Shown here: positions 11,051 through 22,548 of the stretch, one piece after another | Layout of the letters: each line of letters opens with the position of its first letter | Numbering within the stretch: the stretch's first letter is position 1 | Assembly: GCA_920105625.2 (NCBI GenBank) | Contig: OV050030.1 | Span: 321,274,368 to 321,338,367, forward strand | Length of the DNA stretch: 64,000 nt | Direction: 5' to 3' | DNA from: Clusia tigrina | Taxonomy: Eukaryota; Arthropoda; Insecta; Diptera; Clusiidae | Program-made: the position numbers and the translations under genes | Notes under the pieces: generated by a model | What the model was told of the DNA's origin: nothing | What the model saw: the letters and a program-made list of their open reading frames with translations, nothing else | The model's database searches: none

Positions 11051-11140
11051 TGATATTAATGAACTTAAAGACATGGTGAAATCCCTATTCACTCAAATGA
11101 CTAATATGATAAATATCATTACAATGTTACTAACAAGCTT
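11051..11140 (+). repeat. Second copy of the end of Jockey-A ORF1
   Basis: Starting tgatattaatgaacttaaag, this block repeats 6206-6295 with about five substitutions. It is preceded by the 3' target duplication of Jockey-B and a short cttaaaagaat spacer. It is too long and too diverged to be the target duplication itself, so it is best read as a tandem duplication that existed in Jockey-A before Jockey-B landed. Confidence 0.7.
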
Positions 11141-11142
11141 AA

Positions 11143-13826
11143 ATGCACGAAAGTAATAGTTTAATAATTGTAGCCTGGAATGCAAATGGCCTAACAAAAC
11201 ATTATATTGAGTTGAAGCAATTTTTGTCTGACAAGAAAATTGATATAGCTGTAGTTTCAGAAACACATTTTACGAACAAAAGCTATTAAGTATTTCCTGG
11301 ATATAAAATGTATGTGACAAATCATCCTGATGGTAAAGCTCGTGGTGGGACAGCTATCATAATAAATTCACTATTAAAACATACTGAAGGGCAACCATAT
11401 GCAATACCTCATATTCAATCCACTACTGTGCAAATTGAGGATACATGTGGGCCAATATTCATCTCCTCAGTTTACTGTCCCCCTAGATACCTAATAACGA
11501 CGGATCAATATGATGACTACATAAAGACGCTTGGCGTAAGATTCATTGCAGCTGGAGATCTGAATGCAAAACACACTGACTGGGGATCTAGGCTAACCAA
11601 TAAAAAAGGACGAAATCTGATTAATGCTATAAACAAAAATAACTGCAGATTTTTAAGCATACTGGCCAACAGATAGGAAGAAGATACCAGATCAAATCGA
11701 CTTCAGCATTACAAAAAGTGTAAAGTCTAACCAATTAAAAATTAAAGCTTGTTCTGAACTTTCTTCAGACCACTCTCCGATAATACTTGACTACACAACT
11801 GACTTCAAACCCATAGAACCAATAGCTAAGATTTTTAACCACAAAACCAACTGGAATGAGTATAGGCAGCATATTGAAAATTAACTGAATATGTCTATCA
11901 CACTGAAAACACAATTAGACATTGAACGTGCTTCAACGATGTGGTCCTCGACGCAGGAATCAAATCAAGCCAACAGCATAAATTTAGAAGAAATAAACCT
12001 ACAACGGATATTTTCATAAGAAAGCAAATTATTGAGAAGAGAAAGCTGAGAAAGAGGTGGCAGCTAACTGGATCGCCTGAGGATAAACACAATTTATATA
12101 TAGCCAGCAAAAAACTCAAGAAAATATTAACTAAAAGATAAAATATAGAGGTTGAAAATTACCTAAAAAACTTGACGCCTACCCAGGATACGAACTACTC
12201 ATTATGGAAATGCACAAAGAAATTAAAAACTCAGATAAGGTATCAGCCACCACTACGGAAAGATGACAAGTCATGGGCTACTACCAATGAAGAAAAAGCA
12301 ACTGCATTGGCTAAATACTTTGAAAAAGTCCTATTAAATGACAAAGATAAATATATTGAAACACGTAATGACTTAAATATAGACATTACAACCAAAATTA
12401 AGAAAACAAACACAACAGAAATAATTAATTGCATTAAAAAACGAATAAACCACAAAAAAGCTCCAGGATACGATATGTTGACAGGAAAAGCTCTCGCTGA
12501 GCTACCTACTATAGGTTATAACTACTTAAGGAATATTATCAACTCAATGTTCCGACTACAATTTTTTCCCAAAGTATGGAAAGTTGCTGAAATTATTGCA
12601 CTACCGAAGCAAGGAAAAGATGCTACAACAGCTTCGTCGTATAGACCAATTAGCCTGCTTCGTCGTATAGACCAATTAGCCTACTTCCCATAATCTCTAA
12701 AGTTGCTGAAAAACTATTACATGATAGACTTAGCCAGATCCTTGTTAATAAAAACATTATACCAAATCATCAATTCGGCTTCAGAAAACGACATTCAACA
12801 ATTCAACAGATACACTGTATAACAAACAAAATTGAAACAGACATAGAATATAAGCGGTACTGCGTTGCTGTATTCTTAGACGTAGCAAAAGCATTTGACA
12901 AAGTATGGCATAAAGGACTGCTGCATAAACTGAAGAAGATGCTGCCACTTGACTACTATTCGATTGTTGAAAGTTATCTTAGTGATCGTTACTTTTACGT
13001 CAAATATAATGAAGAGTGTTCGTCTATTCATCTTACAACAGCTGGAGTTCCTCAAGGGAGTGTTTTAGGACCACTGCTATATGTCATATTTACCTCAGAT
13101 ATACCACTTCCAAAAGAACTGAATACCACAATTGCTACCTTTGCTGACGACACAATCCTCTTAGCATCTGACAAAAATCGAAATACTGCGACTGCAAATC
13201 TGCAGATATACTCATACATAGAGAATGTTAAGGAATGGTTTGATAAATGGTGCTTGAAAATTAATGAAGATAAGACTGTACAAATAATTTTTACAACTAA
13301 AATAAAATTTAACCCAATACCTATAAAAATAAACAATAAAGATATAAAAATAGGGTCTACAACTAAATACCTTGGTATACACATGGACTCAAAGCTAAAT
13401 TGGCACTACCACATCAAACAAAAGACGAAAGAAATAAAAGAAAAATTTAGGCAACTATATTGGTTAATGGGTAAGCAATCTAAACTCACAATTAACAACA
13501 AGTTGCTGCTATACAAGTGTACTATAAAGCCAATTTGGACGTACGGACTCCAAATATGGGGAACGGCAAAGCGGTCACACATACAAAAAATTCAAAGACA
13601 GCAATCTAGAATATTAAGAGTTATCATAAAGTCTGGTTGGTACACAACAAATGCAGATATACACCGCAAACTAAATATGACAAGAAGTGACGAAGAAATA
13701 AAAAATATATCCACAAAACACTACGATACACTGCATGGGCATAATAACGAAGAAATAAACGAGTTGCTACATCTAGAAGAAACCACCATGAGCCGTTTAA
13801 AGAGAACTCGACCAACGACTTACTGA
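11143..13826 (+). pseudogene. Jockey-A ORF2: endonuclease and reverse transcriptase, inactivated
   Basis: The ATG at 11143 gives MHESNSLIIVAWNANGLTKH. Endonuclease motifs are VVSETHFTN, AAGDLNAKHTDWGSRL (about 11550) and SSDHSPIIL (about 11765). RT motifs are HKKAPGYDML, SYRPISLL, NHQFGFRKRHST, LDVAKAFDKVWH, GVPQGSVLGPLLY and TFADDTILL (about 13138). Stops lie at 11287, 11674 and about 12140. A 26-bp tandem duplication at 12631-12682 shifts the frame in the RT fingers. After it, 12939-13826 is a clean 295-codon frame to the natural C-terminus. There is no RNase H. Confidence 0.85.
12631..12682 (+). repeat. 26-bp perfect tandem duplication in Jockey-A RT
   Basis: The unit gcttcgtcgtatagaccaat plus tagcct occurs at 12631-12656 and again at 12657-12682. 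It repeats the SYRPISLL-encoding segment and changes the frame, which explains the break between the two RT reading frames. Confidence 0.95.
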
Positions 13827-14101
13827 ACTAGGAAATCCAGACTACACATATTAGTAATAGTATTATAAATGTAAATGTAAATAATTATTATAAACATAAT
13901 TTTCATCATAAAATGTTATAATATAATTATAGTGAACTATTATAATTAATGTAAATAATTTTTGTTGTATCACTTCTTGGCACTGGCCAAAATGTGTTTT
14001 TAATATTAATTTCTAAATAAATTGTCAAATCATATACTAGGTGTCAATATAATGGTGACAGATGTATGAAATAAAGTGAAATAAAACAAAAAAAAAAAAA
14101 A
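13827..14101 (+). other. Jockey-A 3' UTR and A-tail
   Basis: This is very AT-rich non-coding DNA between the ORF2 stop and a run of 13 A (14089-14101), with gaaataaaac just before the run. It is the usual 3' end of a Jockey-clade LINE. Confidence 0.7.
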
Positions 14102-14104
14102 TTA

Positions 14105-14815
14105 ATAAAGAAATTAGTGAGCATAGCTGACTTGACAAACTTCTGGTGGCCGCTATCACTGTGTTTGTTTCGATTTGTCTAGTGGCTGGCTGCGGCGACC
14201 GTACTGTCCTGAGTACCTCGAGTCCAGCCTTTGAGGTTGAATGTGCCTGGAGACGCTTAATGGCCTGTACTGCTCTGTCCGTCTCATCGCGTTCTTCTCG
14301 GAATTTCGTGCGAATGGTATAATGGTGAATATCCTTAAAAAAATACGGATAGTCGACTTCTTTGCCATGTTGGTCGCGGATGGTATTGTCGAGTTTTTCA
14401 AACTGTAGCCACAATTCGTCCAGCTCCGTGGCTTTTGCTGGTAAAAAATCTATTGTTTTGTGATCTTTTGGCGCCTTCTTGTAGTTGACTATGGTTTTTT
14501 TTTAAAGCCAGTGCAAGTTCATCTAGCCTCAGTCCTAGTTCATCAATCCCCATGATGATAACGTATCTGGTTACCGGCTAATGCTGACTTCATTGTTGTC
14601 GTCCGCTGGTTACAGGACACTTGATGGCTTGATGATAAGTGGCTGAAGTGTTCTGCAGGTTACTTGCTTAGGACTTGATTGTTGTATGTTGATACTTCGT
14701 TAGTAGCTGTTTGCTGCTGCCTTCTGAAGAATGTTTCAATAATCAGTGGATCGATGAATAAATGGCACTTGAACTAGTTATCATTTCCTTCTGATCACGT
14801 CGGGGTCAAAATGTA
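14105..14815 (-). pseudogene. BEL/Pao leader and gag N-terminus, antisense fragment
   Basis: The minus strand from about 14560 encodes MGIDELGLRLDELALALK and then, one frame over, LPAKATELDELWLQFEKLDN and VDYPYFFKDIHHYTIRTKF, like the N-terminal helical part of BEL/Pao Gag. The sequence ends against the A-tail of Jockey-A. About 240 bases upstream on the same strand lies ttttgaccccgacgtgat (about 14810-14793), which could be a primer-binding site. No LTR was recognised beyond it. Identification is by resemblance to the other BEL gags in the window and to the family pattern. Confidence 0.55.
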
Positions 14816-15155
14816 TAGTATGCTTTTATACTATATTGTTTATTTTTAGGCCAGGTACATTAACCAATTATACTTTGCTGGAATAAGATTAAAAGGCAAC
14901 TTGTGTTGTTTGTCTTAATAATCACACTGACTTTCTTTATTGAATTTACAAACTATTTCTAGGTACAATTTTGGGTATTTGGGACATACAAGAACAAACA
15001 TAAATTGAAAATGATGACCACATAAGTGCAATGAATTGCTACTCATGAATGCAAGCTCATTGTCGCAATATTATGTGATAGTCGAAGTGGAGCTTTAGTT
15101 AAAATTTTAAGTGTGCCTCCTCGTTCTTCAATAATTTTTTTACATATTATTTGTT
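14816..15155. other. Non-coding AT-rich interval
   Basis: No reading frame or known motif was recognised. Next to the possible BEL primer site there is a small palindrome, atagtatgcttttatactat (14814-14833). The interval could contain remains of the BEL 5' LTR, but no second copy was found to support that. Confidence 0.4.
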
Positions 15156-15183
15156 AATATTATTGTAATGAGTTTTAGTGAGT

Positions 15184-15190
15184 AGACGTG
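15184..15190 (+). promoter_or_regulatory. DPE-like AGACGTG in LINE 5' UTR
   Basis: AGACGTG matches the RGWCGTG downstream promoter element known from internal promoters of fly LINEs. It lies about 175 bases before the ORF1 ATG, near the presumed 5' end. The same heptamer occurs at the 5' end of Jockey-F (29561-29567). The transcription start is not known, so spacing cannot be confirmed. Confidence 0.4.
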
Positions 15191-15358
15191 TTTGTTTTGT
15201 GCTAACGAGTTGAGTGCGGTTTTTGTACTATTTGCCAGAAATCTTGATCTGTTAATTCGCCTACTGAAGCTTGAAATTGTGACTGAGTGTCGGTGTTTGT
15301 GTTCAATTTTTTCTTTCTATATAGTCGATCTAAAATAAATAAACCTGTTTTTACAAAA

Positions 15359-16210
15359 ATGTTATTGGCAACAAGACAGGGAGCACAAAGAAGAGAGAAA
15401 CAAAATTTGGCGCCAAGTTTGCTCTCAACACCAAATGCGAACAAAGCAACTGAAGATAGGCTCTCTGACTCTCGTTTGCTGGCTGCATGGCATGAGCGGC
15501 TGGTTAAGCTCGAAGAGAGCATTGTCACAAAACTTAGCGGATCTGTGAAACTGATTGAGGATCGGGTTATGCAGAAAATGAGTGAGTTGGCCGGTGAGTT
15601 GTCTAATATCAAGAGAGATTTTAGGCAAATTGAGTCTAGAGTGTCGGCAATTGAGCGATCCATCACAGAGGTTGAAACACTGAAGTCAAATGTGCCCTCT
15701 CTGCAATCCCAAGTGGAAAAATTTGAAGGTGATGCTGTCTCAACGGATATACTAATTAATGGAATATCTGAGACTGAAAGTGAGAGATTGAGTGATACAT
15801 TTGATAAAATCTGTCAATCGGTCAAATGTGGCTCGCCGCGGGTGCGGGAAGTATTCCGTCTACGCTTGAACCGTAGCCAATCTCAAATCGGAGCTGTACC
15901 GGTTTTGGTGAGACTGCAAACGGCACAACAAAGGAGTAATCTCTTTCGGGCTATTGCTGGGTTCTGCAAGGAGAAGAGGAGATCCATCTTGCTCTCTGAT
16001 ATTGGTGTAGGCAGACAAACTCCCGTATCTGTACATGAGAGCCTAACTAAGAGCAATCGGCTTAGGCGGCAGCGGCTGTTGACTTCTGCATTCTCCGTGC
16101 GAGGCATGGTCTATGTTCGAGTGAATCGAGATTCTGAAGCGAAACTAGTTACGAGCAAAGAGGCCGTAGATTCGTTCGTTGCAGCACCAGCAGCTGCTAA
16201 TTTAAAATAA
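15359..16210 (+). CDS. CR1-group LINE ORF1: coiled-coil nucleic-acid-binding protein
   Basis: A 283-codon frame is open from ATG 15359 (aaaaATG context). An in-frame upstream Met at 15287 exists but adds a Phe-rich stretch unlike the rest, so the later start is preferred. Residues about 40-120 have heptad-like Leu/Ile spacing (KLEESIVTKLSGSVKLIEDR), i.e. a coiled coil. The C-terminal half (STDILINGISETE ... VPVLVRLQTAQQRSNLF ... VYVRVNRDSEAKLV) resembles the RRM/transposase_22-like fold of LINE ORF1 proteins. It likely trimerises and coats LINE RNA. No internal stop is seen, making it one of the best-preserved frames in the window. Confidence 0.75.
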   Translation: MLLATRQGAQRREKQNLAPSLLSTPNANKATEDRLSDSRLLAAWHERLVKLEESIVTKLSGSVKLIEDRVMQKMSELAGELSNIKRDFRQIESRVSAIERSITEVETLKSNVPSLQSQVEKFEGDAVSTDILINGISETESERLSDTFDKICQSVKCGSPRVREVFRLRLNRSQSQIGAVPVLVRLQTAQQRSNLFRAIAGFCKEKRRSILLSDIGVGRQTPVSVHESLTKSNRLRRQRLLTSAFSVRGMVYVRVNRDSEAKLVTSKEAVDSFVAAPAAANLK

Positions 16211-16429
16211 TGTTGTCTTTCCTTCATTCCTTATGCTTATGTATTTCAAACTTAGCTATAAGGTTTCTTTTTTTATTAATTTATTCTTTTATATATTTTT
16301 AACTCTTTACTTTTCATATAGGTATATCTATTCCTCCATTCCTTTCTATACATTTAATTTGCTTTCTGTTGTTGTGGCTTATTACTATTTCGGGCTTTGA
16401 GCTCTGTGGGGGTGCTAGTGGTAATCATA

Positions 16430-19187
16430 AAGTATTGGTTGATGTATTGTGCAAACAGCGTTGTGGCTTAACAATTGTACATTTTAATGCTAGAAGTCTC
16501 AACTCTTCCAAACTTGATTCTGTGAGGTATATTTTTGCTGATTGATGTGATTTGTGTGTCTGAAACTTGGTTTTAGGGTAGAGCTAGTGACCTATATTTA
16601 AATATACCCACATAAAAGCTTTTTAAGAATGATAGAGTCGGCCGAAAAGGAAGTGGTGTTGCTATTTTTGTTAAATGTTAAAATCGTAAATAGGTCTGAT
16701 AGCACCGCAGTTGAGTTCTTAAATCTGGAAATATCTAACAATAATTCTAAAGTCATAGTTTCATGTGTGTATAACCCTAATAAATGTCACAGTGTTGAGC
16801 CGTTTTTCTCTGATTTTTCGTTGCGTGTAATTGACTATGACTATTATATTGTGTGTGGGGATTTTAATGTAAATCTGCTCTCTGCTGATGCTTTTTCGGA
16901 TAAACTTCGTGACCTTGTTAGTGCGTCTGGCCTCTCTGTTGTGAACTCCATCATGGCTACTAGATTTGCAAATAATGCTGGTCCTAGCTTACTTGACCTC
17001 TTTATTATATCTGACATATCAATGCTACTTATCTTTGATCAGCTCACTTTTATTTCTGATCATGACTTGATATTCTGTACTCTAAATGTTAATAATGGTC
17101 GAAAAATGAAACTACCTCTATCTCGTACCGTGATTATAAGTCCATTGACTTGACTTCTTTGTTTAGGGAGCTTTCCCAACTAAGATGGGACGATTGCTGG
17201 TTTTCTAGCGGTATTGACCAGAAGTTGAAGTTGAAGTTGAGTCGTATCTGTGATGTTTTCAACAAATTTGCCCCGATTCGCACTATTCAAGTAAAAAATA
17301 AAGCGTGTCCTTGGTTTGACGCGCTAGTGAAGCAGCATCTTAAGAAACGGAACAGGTTGCATGTTAGATGGAGAAATTTCCAACCGTTCAGAACTAGGAT
17401 TCTTACAGGCTGGCTCGTAATGAGACTGTAGCTGCTGTGAGGCTAGGAAAGAAAAATTATTTCTCCTCTAAGCTTGATGCATCTCTTCCATCTAAGCAAT
17501 TATGGAAGAATCTAAAACGGTTTGGTGTTAATGACAAGGATAGTACAGATTGTGTAGTGGAACCGAATGAATTAAATAATCATTTCCTGAATGGGTTTCC
17601 CCCTGAGAGTTCTAGTGAGTGTGAGCTGTCTGTAGTTGATGGACTTGTCTGTCAAAGTTCATTTGAGTTTCATGCAGTTGGTGAGTGTGATGTACACAGA
17701 GGGATTTTGCGGATAAAATCTAACGCTGTAGGTCCTGATGGAGTCTTTATTAGGCTTATCAAATTAATTATTCCGTTTGTCTTGAGTCCATTAACTCACA
17801 TTATAAATCACCACTTCGTGCTTCCCAAGTCTATTTAAATTAGCGACTGTTGTGCCGGATTCAAAAAAGGCATCTGCCGCTGCTCCTAGTGATTTTCGGC
17901 CCATTAGTTTGCTGTCATGTCTTTCTGAGGTGTGTGAGTCGCTTATGGCTGATTAGATATCTCGACACCTGAATGAGTTTAAGCTGCTGTCACCACTACA
18001 GTCTGGTTTTCGTAAGGGTCATAGCTGTTCGACTGCTATGCTGAAAGTTGTTGATGATATTCGGATATCATTTGATGATGACCAAGTAACTCTGCTCTGT
18101 TTATTGGACTTTTCCAAGGCTTTCGATAGTGTCAACCATAGACTATTATGTTTTAAGTTAAATACTTATTTTGGTTTTTCTGGCAATGCCTTGTTGGTTA
18201 TGACGAGCTATTTGAGTGGTAGATCTCAGCGAGTGAAGATTGGTGATATCTTCTCTGATTGCAGGCCCGTTTTTTCTGGGGTTCCACAGGGTTCCATTCT
18301 TGGACCACTACTTTTCAGTATGTTCATGAATGACATTTTTTCACCTGATTGTAATGGAGTGATGCATGCTTATGCCGATGACATTCAGTTATATCTATCA
18401 CGCAGGGTAGGCCTTATGGATGATCTGGTTTGTAGACTTAATGAGGACCTTGATATTCTTAGTGGTTGGGCTCGTAGCAATGATCTGTGACTAAATCCGG
18501 CGAAATCTTTTGTTCTGCCTATTTGCAAAGACAATATACTTTTTTACTGAAATCCCTCCGATGTTTATTGCTGGTTGCCGCCTTACACTTGTTAACAAGA
18601 CTGTTGTGCTTGGGTTTCATTTGAACTCGTCATTGACTTGCTCGAATCATATCAACCATGTGGTTTGGAGAATGTATATGACTCTGCGCTGTTTGAGGAT
18701 GTCTGCTCGATTTACTCCCGTTGAAACCAGGCGCCGGTTGGTTGTGCAATTGCTTGTGCCTATTATTACCTTCTTTGAGGTGGTGTATAGTGGTTTGGAA
18801 TCTCGCTCTTTACATAAGCTGCGAGTGTCATTCAATAATGCTACTCGTTATGTGTATGGCTTGCGTAAATTTGACCATATCTCATCTTGGAGTAAAATGG
18901 TTCTGGGTTGCGATATTGAGAGCTATTTAAAGGCAAGAAATTGTATATTTATGCATAAATTAATATAATCTAAGGCTCCTCTATACCTTTATGACAAGTT
19001 GCGCTTCAGCCTGTCCAATCGTTGCAATAATCTCATTATTCCGAGGTTTACGTTCCGAAACTTGGCTAGAATGTTTTTCGTTGGCACCACTAGACTATGG
19101 AACTCTTTACCTAATGATTTAAAAAATATTGTGAGTCACAACAACTACAAGCATCTTATTTATCTTTATTTTCGTAGTAACACTTGA
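16430..19187 (+). pseudogene. CR1-group LINE ORF2: endonuclease plus reverse transcriptase, frameshifted
   Basis: The endonuclease is seen as VHFNARSLNSSKLDS (about 16480), VSETWF, CGDFNVNLL (about 16860) and FISDHDLIF (about 17055). RT motifs follow: NAVGPDGV (about 17730), DFRPISLLSCLSE, QSGFRKGHSCSTA, LLDFSKAFDSVNH, SGVPQGSILGPLLF and MHAYADDIQLYLS (about 18365). C-terminal domain pieces (18510-19187) end with LARMFFVGTTRLWNSLPNDL and FRSNT. Breaks occur near 16540, 17150, 17435, 17840, 17955 and 18488. It would have encoded the whole retrotransposition enzyme. Confidence 0.8.
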
Positions 19188-19295
19188 CGCTTTATTTCTT
19201 CCCTTTTCCTTCCTAGTTCTACTACCCTCTTTATTTTTTATTTTTTTATCTTTTGTTTTGATCACACAATAACGGTTCTTTATTGATCACATCTC

Positions 19296-19439
<144 letters not shown>

Positions 19440-21026
19440 TGAGCGAGCATAGCTCCAATCTATTAGTATCGAATATCGCAGACAAAGATCCAGGCATATA
19501 GTGAAAAGCACTTTCGTGATATTGTAAATTTTTTAACGGGGAATAACAAAAATTACTATTCCTATTATTTAAAGAGCTCAAAAGGCCTTGTTATTTTTAT
19601 AAAAGGAATCGAACCCACACTACATTCTGGGGATATAAAAGAGGCTCTTGAAGAGCAAGGATTCCTTATAAAGGTTGTGATTAATATTTTAAATAGAAAT
19701 AAGGTACCTAAACCTATGTTTAAAGTTAAACTGCACCCGAACTCTATTCAGCTTAAAAAAAGGAGAAGCATCAATATATAAACTAAGGTATCTTTTACAC
19801 TAATCTAATCCCAGAGCACCAATTTGGTTTTCGACAAAAACACTCAACTATACAGCAACTTCACTGAGTAACATAATATTAAATGACTTAGACGGGGAAA
19901 ACTATTGTGTGTCCATTTACCTAGATGTTGCAAAAGCCTTCGATTGTGTGTGGCATGAAGGACTTTTACTTAAAGTTAAAAATATTTTACCGGAATACTT
20001 CGACCTACTCGAAAATTACCTTCACTATAGTCTATGTGCAATACAATGCCGATTGCTCTGAGTTACGACAAATAGACGCAGGTGTCCCCCAAAGAAGTGT
20101 TCTTGGACCAGCTCTTTATGTTTTCTACACAGCGGATATTCCGAAACCACTGTAATACTATCCGCAAACAAATGCTTAAAAGAAGCGACAGAACAAGTCA
20201 GAGTAGCGCTGAGCCAAGTAATAAATTGGTTCACAAATGGGGTATCAAAATAAACGAAAAAAACAGTACAAATCATATACACTACAAAATTGAAGTATAA
20301 CCTTGTGAATATCTTTTTGAATAATAAAAAAATCGCTCTTGTTAATGAAGCTAAATACCTGGATATTATAGTATATAAAAAATTGACCTGGAAACCTCAA
20401 ACAAAATCAAATAAAATACAAATTCAGACAACTTACTGGATCCTCAGTAAGAACTCAAGATTATCAACAGAAAATAAACTCCTAATCTATAAAACAATAA
20501 TAAAACCTATATGGACTTACGGGATCCAAATATGAGGTACTGCCTGCCCGACAAATATCAACATTATTCAACGTCTACAAAATAAACTTCTTCGAACTAT
20601 AGTAAGTGCACCCTGGTATATAATCAATGAAGACCTACAACGAGATCTCAACATCAATACCGTAAAGGATGAAACAAAAAAAATAAGCAGACGACATCAA
20701 ACCGCGTTTTGTAATCACACAAATGTCCTAATAAGAAACTTACCCGACAAAGAACCAACACAAGAAGACGACTAAGAAGACGAAAACCAGTAGACCTCCA
20801 ATGTAATTAAATAAACATACTCTATGTAAACTACTAACTAAGCTCTTAATTTGTTATTTAATCACAAAATCACTATTACATATTGTTCAAAAATGTATCT
20901 TGAAGGCAATGGCCTGATGGTTTAATGAATATCCCGCTAACATATATAATACGAATTACTAGGTATCGATAAGACTGAAGTAATATAAATTCGGGAATAA
21001 AAAAATTAAATAAATTTAAAAAATTC
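19440..21026 (+). pseudogene. Jockey-C: composite LINE remnant, ORF1 piece joined to RT piece
   Basis: Bases 19445-19800 closely match Jockey-B ORF1 (7268-7675), with an internal loss of about 55 bp after the first 30 bases. At about 19800 the sequence jumps to RT: LIPEHQFGFRQKHST, VAKAFDCVWHEG in a shifted frame, AGVPQRSVLGPALYVFYT (Gly replaced by Arg in PQG), and a thumb/C-terminal part ending RRRLRRRKPVDL (about 20785). The endonuclease and RT palm start are absent, and the FADD box is lost between 20150 and 20210. An AT-rich 3' UTR runs to about 21026. The RT is closer in wording to Jockey-A than to Jockey-B, so this may be a chimera or a separate deleted family. Confidence 0.7.
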
Positions 21027-21489
21027 TGTCTTTATATATATTCTTCCTTTAGTTGTTTTCCAATACAAGTTCCACCTCCACTTTCTGCTGGCGCCCATTA
21101 AGTCCTTCCATGGTCCTTGACTTCCTCATATATCCTCCTTGTATTCCTCACTTGTATTCTCACATGTTCGCCCAACTTAAATTGTCCTTTCACTATCTTT
21201 AATCATCCCAAAAATCTATATAGAATGGCTACATGTTCGACAAAAACCGAAATTGGCTTTACAGTCAAAAGTAGCATTATTCATACCCCATAATTCCCGG
21301 TATGGGCAACGTAATAAGAGTATTTTAATTATGTATAATTAAAGTAGAAAGGCAACTATAATGTAATGCCGAAGAGAAAACTAAATAATTTCAATTGCTC
21401 AAGTATAAAAATTATGTTTAATTAGATGCACAACTTCGAATACAAATTATTTATTTAAGCTTATTGCACTTTCCTTCGTTTATTACTGT
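21027..21489. other. Unassigned AT-rich interval
   Basis: No confident coding sequence. Minus-strand words such as LGEHVRIQVRNTRR near 21180-21120 hint at an integrase C-terminal tail of an LTR element, but support is too weak for a call. Confidence 0.3.
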
Positions 21490-22022
21490 TTTGCAATAAT
21501 TTTTTTCCGAAGAAGGCAATCGTTCTGACGAACTTCTCCACAGCTTTTCTTCATCAAAATCGTGAAAATTGAATATTGCATAATATGCAAATTTTTAACT
21601 AAGCATTTATGCGCGAATTGTAGTTTCTGAGCTAGCGGACAAAGTAAAATGCCGTGTATCTTCTGGTTGTAAAATTCAAGAGACAGTATTCTTAAAATCA
21701 TAGAATTTAAATACTATTTACAGCTCGTCTTACTTGCTAAGGTAAACATATTTCTGGTGTTCCAATTACGCATTGGTTGATCGGTATCAGTCGGTCAAGC
21801 CAACTGACCTACTCAATATAAGAATGTCGATTGTGCATTCTATAGGCCAATATCAACCCAAAAGCGGAACTGTAATACCTTAAAAGTTTACATAATAGTT
21901 GGAACAATAATCAACGCACTCTAAAAGCATGTGCGTGAATATAACTTAAATGTTAACTACACTAAATGTGTAGTATCTGTTAGGACTGGGTGCTTTGAGT
22001 CAACTACACGCAGGTAGATTGA
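21490..22022 (-). repeat. Gypsy-type LTR copy A, antisense
   Basis: Bases about 21640-22022 match 23910-24262 at roughly 80 percent by eye. Read on the minus strand, both begin near agaatcaa.ctacc.gcgTGTAGTTG. They share the block cccagtcctaaca and have a TATA-like box (here ctgtaaatagta, in copy B ctataaatagta). The part 21490-21640 continues beyond the matched region. This is the likely 3' LTR of a minus-strand element whose 5' LTR is copy B. Confidence 0.55.
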
Positions 22023-22235
22023 TTCTGACTCACAACATACGATAGCGAGTATCCAATCGAATCCTAAGATTCGAAACGCTATTCGACACATCAGCGGCTA
22101 TCGAAATAATTGCAAAACGGTTTAAGAGTTTTTCTAAGTTTTCTCGTATTGTAATGGCATCTAAAACAATGACATATGTAAGAAAAAACTGAAAAAAGAT
22201 GCCCCGTCTATTTTCCAATCAGAAAATAAAATTAA

Positions 22236-22375
22236 AATTACTGCTATAATTTTTGGCCAAAGAAGGCGATCATTCTTACGAACTTGTAGTTTCGGAACTA
22301 CCAAAAACTTTAATGCAACAACCCGTGTTGTATGCACCTCTTGATTCTTGCCTAATACCCTATTCCTTATATGCA
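22236..22375 (-). repeat. Third partial copy (C) of the LTR-like sequence
   Basis: Its core (minus strand gttcgtaagaatgatcgcct followed by tctttggccaaaaattatag) parallels 21540-21490 of copy A. Neighbouring bases also align loosely (gaaactacaa, gaagatacac/gaggtgcatac). Only the end of the LTR is represented. It suggests a nested or rearranged LTR rather than a simple two-LTR element. Confidence 0.4.
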
Positions 22376-22548
22376 TCTAAAATGTGTATCTAACGATTAT
22401 ATTAAAATAATCTTCATATTCACAGAATTGACGACTATCGACTTACTCACATGTGTATCTAACGACAAAAAAACACAAACCTCTGCAAAAAAAATCCTCA
22501 CAACTATGCTGACATACATATACCGTCCGATCATACTGACGTTTCTAT

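Larger units (their letters stand above)
5177..14101 (+). mobile_element. Jockey-A: Jockey-clade LINE split by a nested LINE
   Basis: ORF1 begins at about 5177 and is interrupted at 6295 by Jockey-B. Its last codons and the whole ORF2 resume after 11038, and the element ends in an A-run at 14089-14101. The net element is about 4.2 kb without the insert. ORF1 and ORF2 overlap by 14 bases (ORF2 ATG 11143, ORF1 TAA 11154-11156). A stretch of about 89 bp from the end of ORF1 is present on both sides of the insert (6206-6295 and 11051-11138), apparently a duplication older than the insertion. Confidence 0.8.

Noticed and set aside
11039..11140. ~89-bp repeat as the target-site duplication of Jockey-B
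   Set aside because: A perfect 9-bp duplication already explains the insertion, and the longer repeat is diverged and separated by a spacer.
15202..15666. 154-codon minus-strand frame
   Set aside because: Antisense of the start of the CR1-group ORF1; no domain recognised.
21027..21480. Possible integrase tail on the minus strand
   Set aside because: Only one short word resembles the family and stops surround it; not enough for a call.
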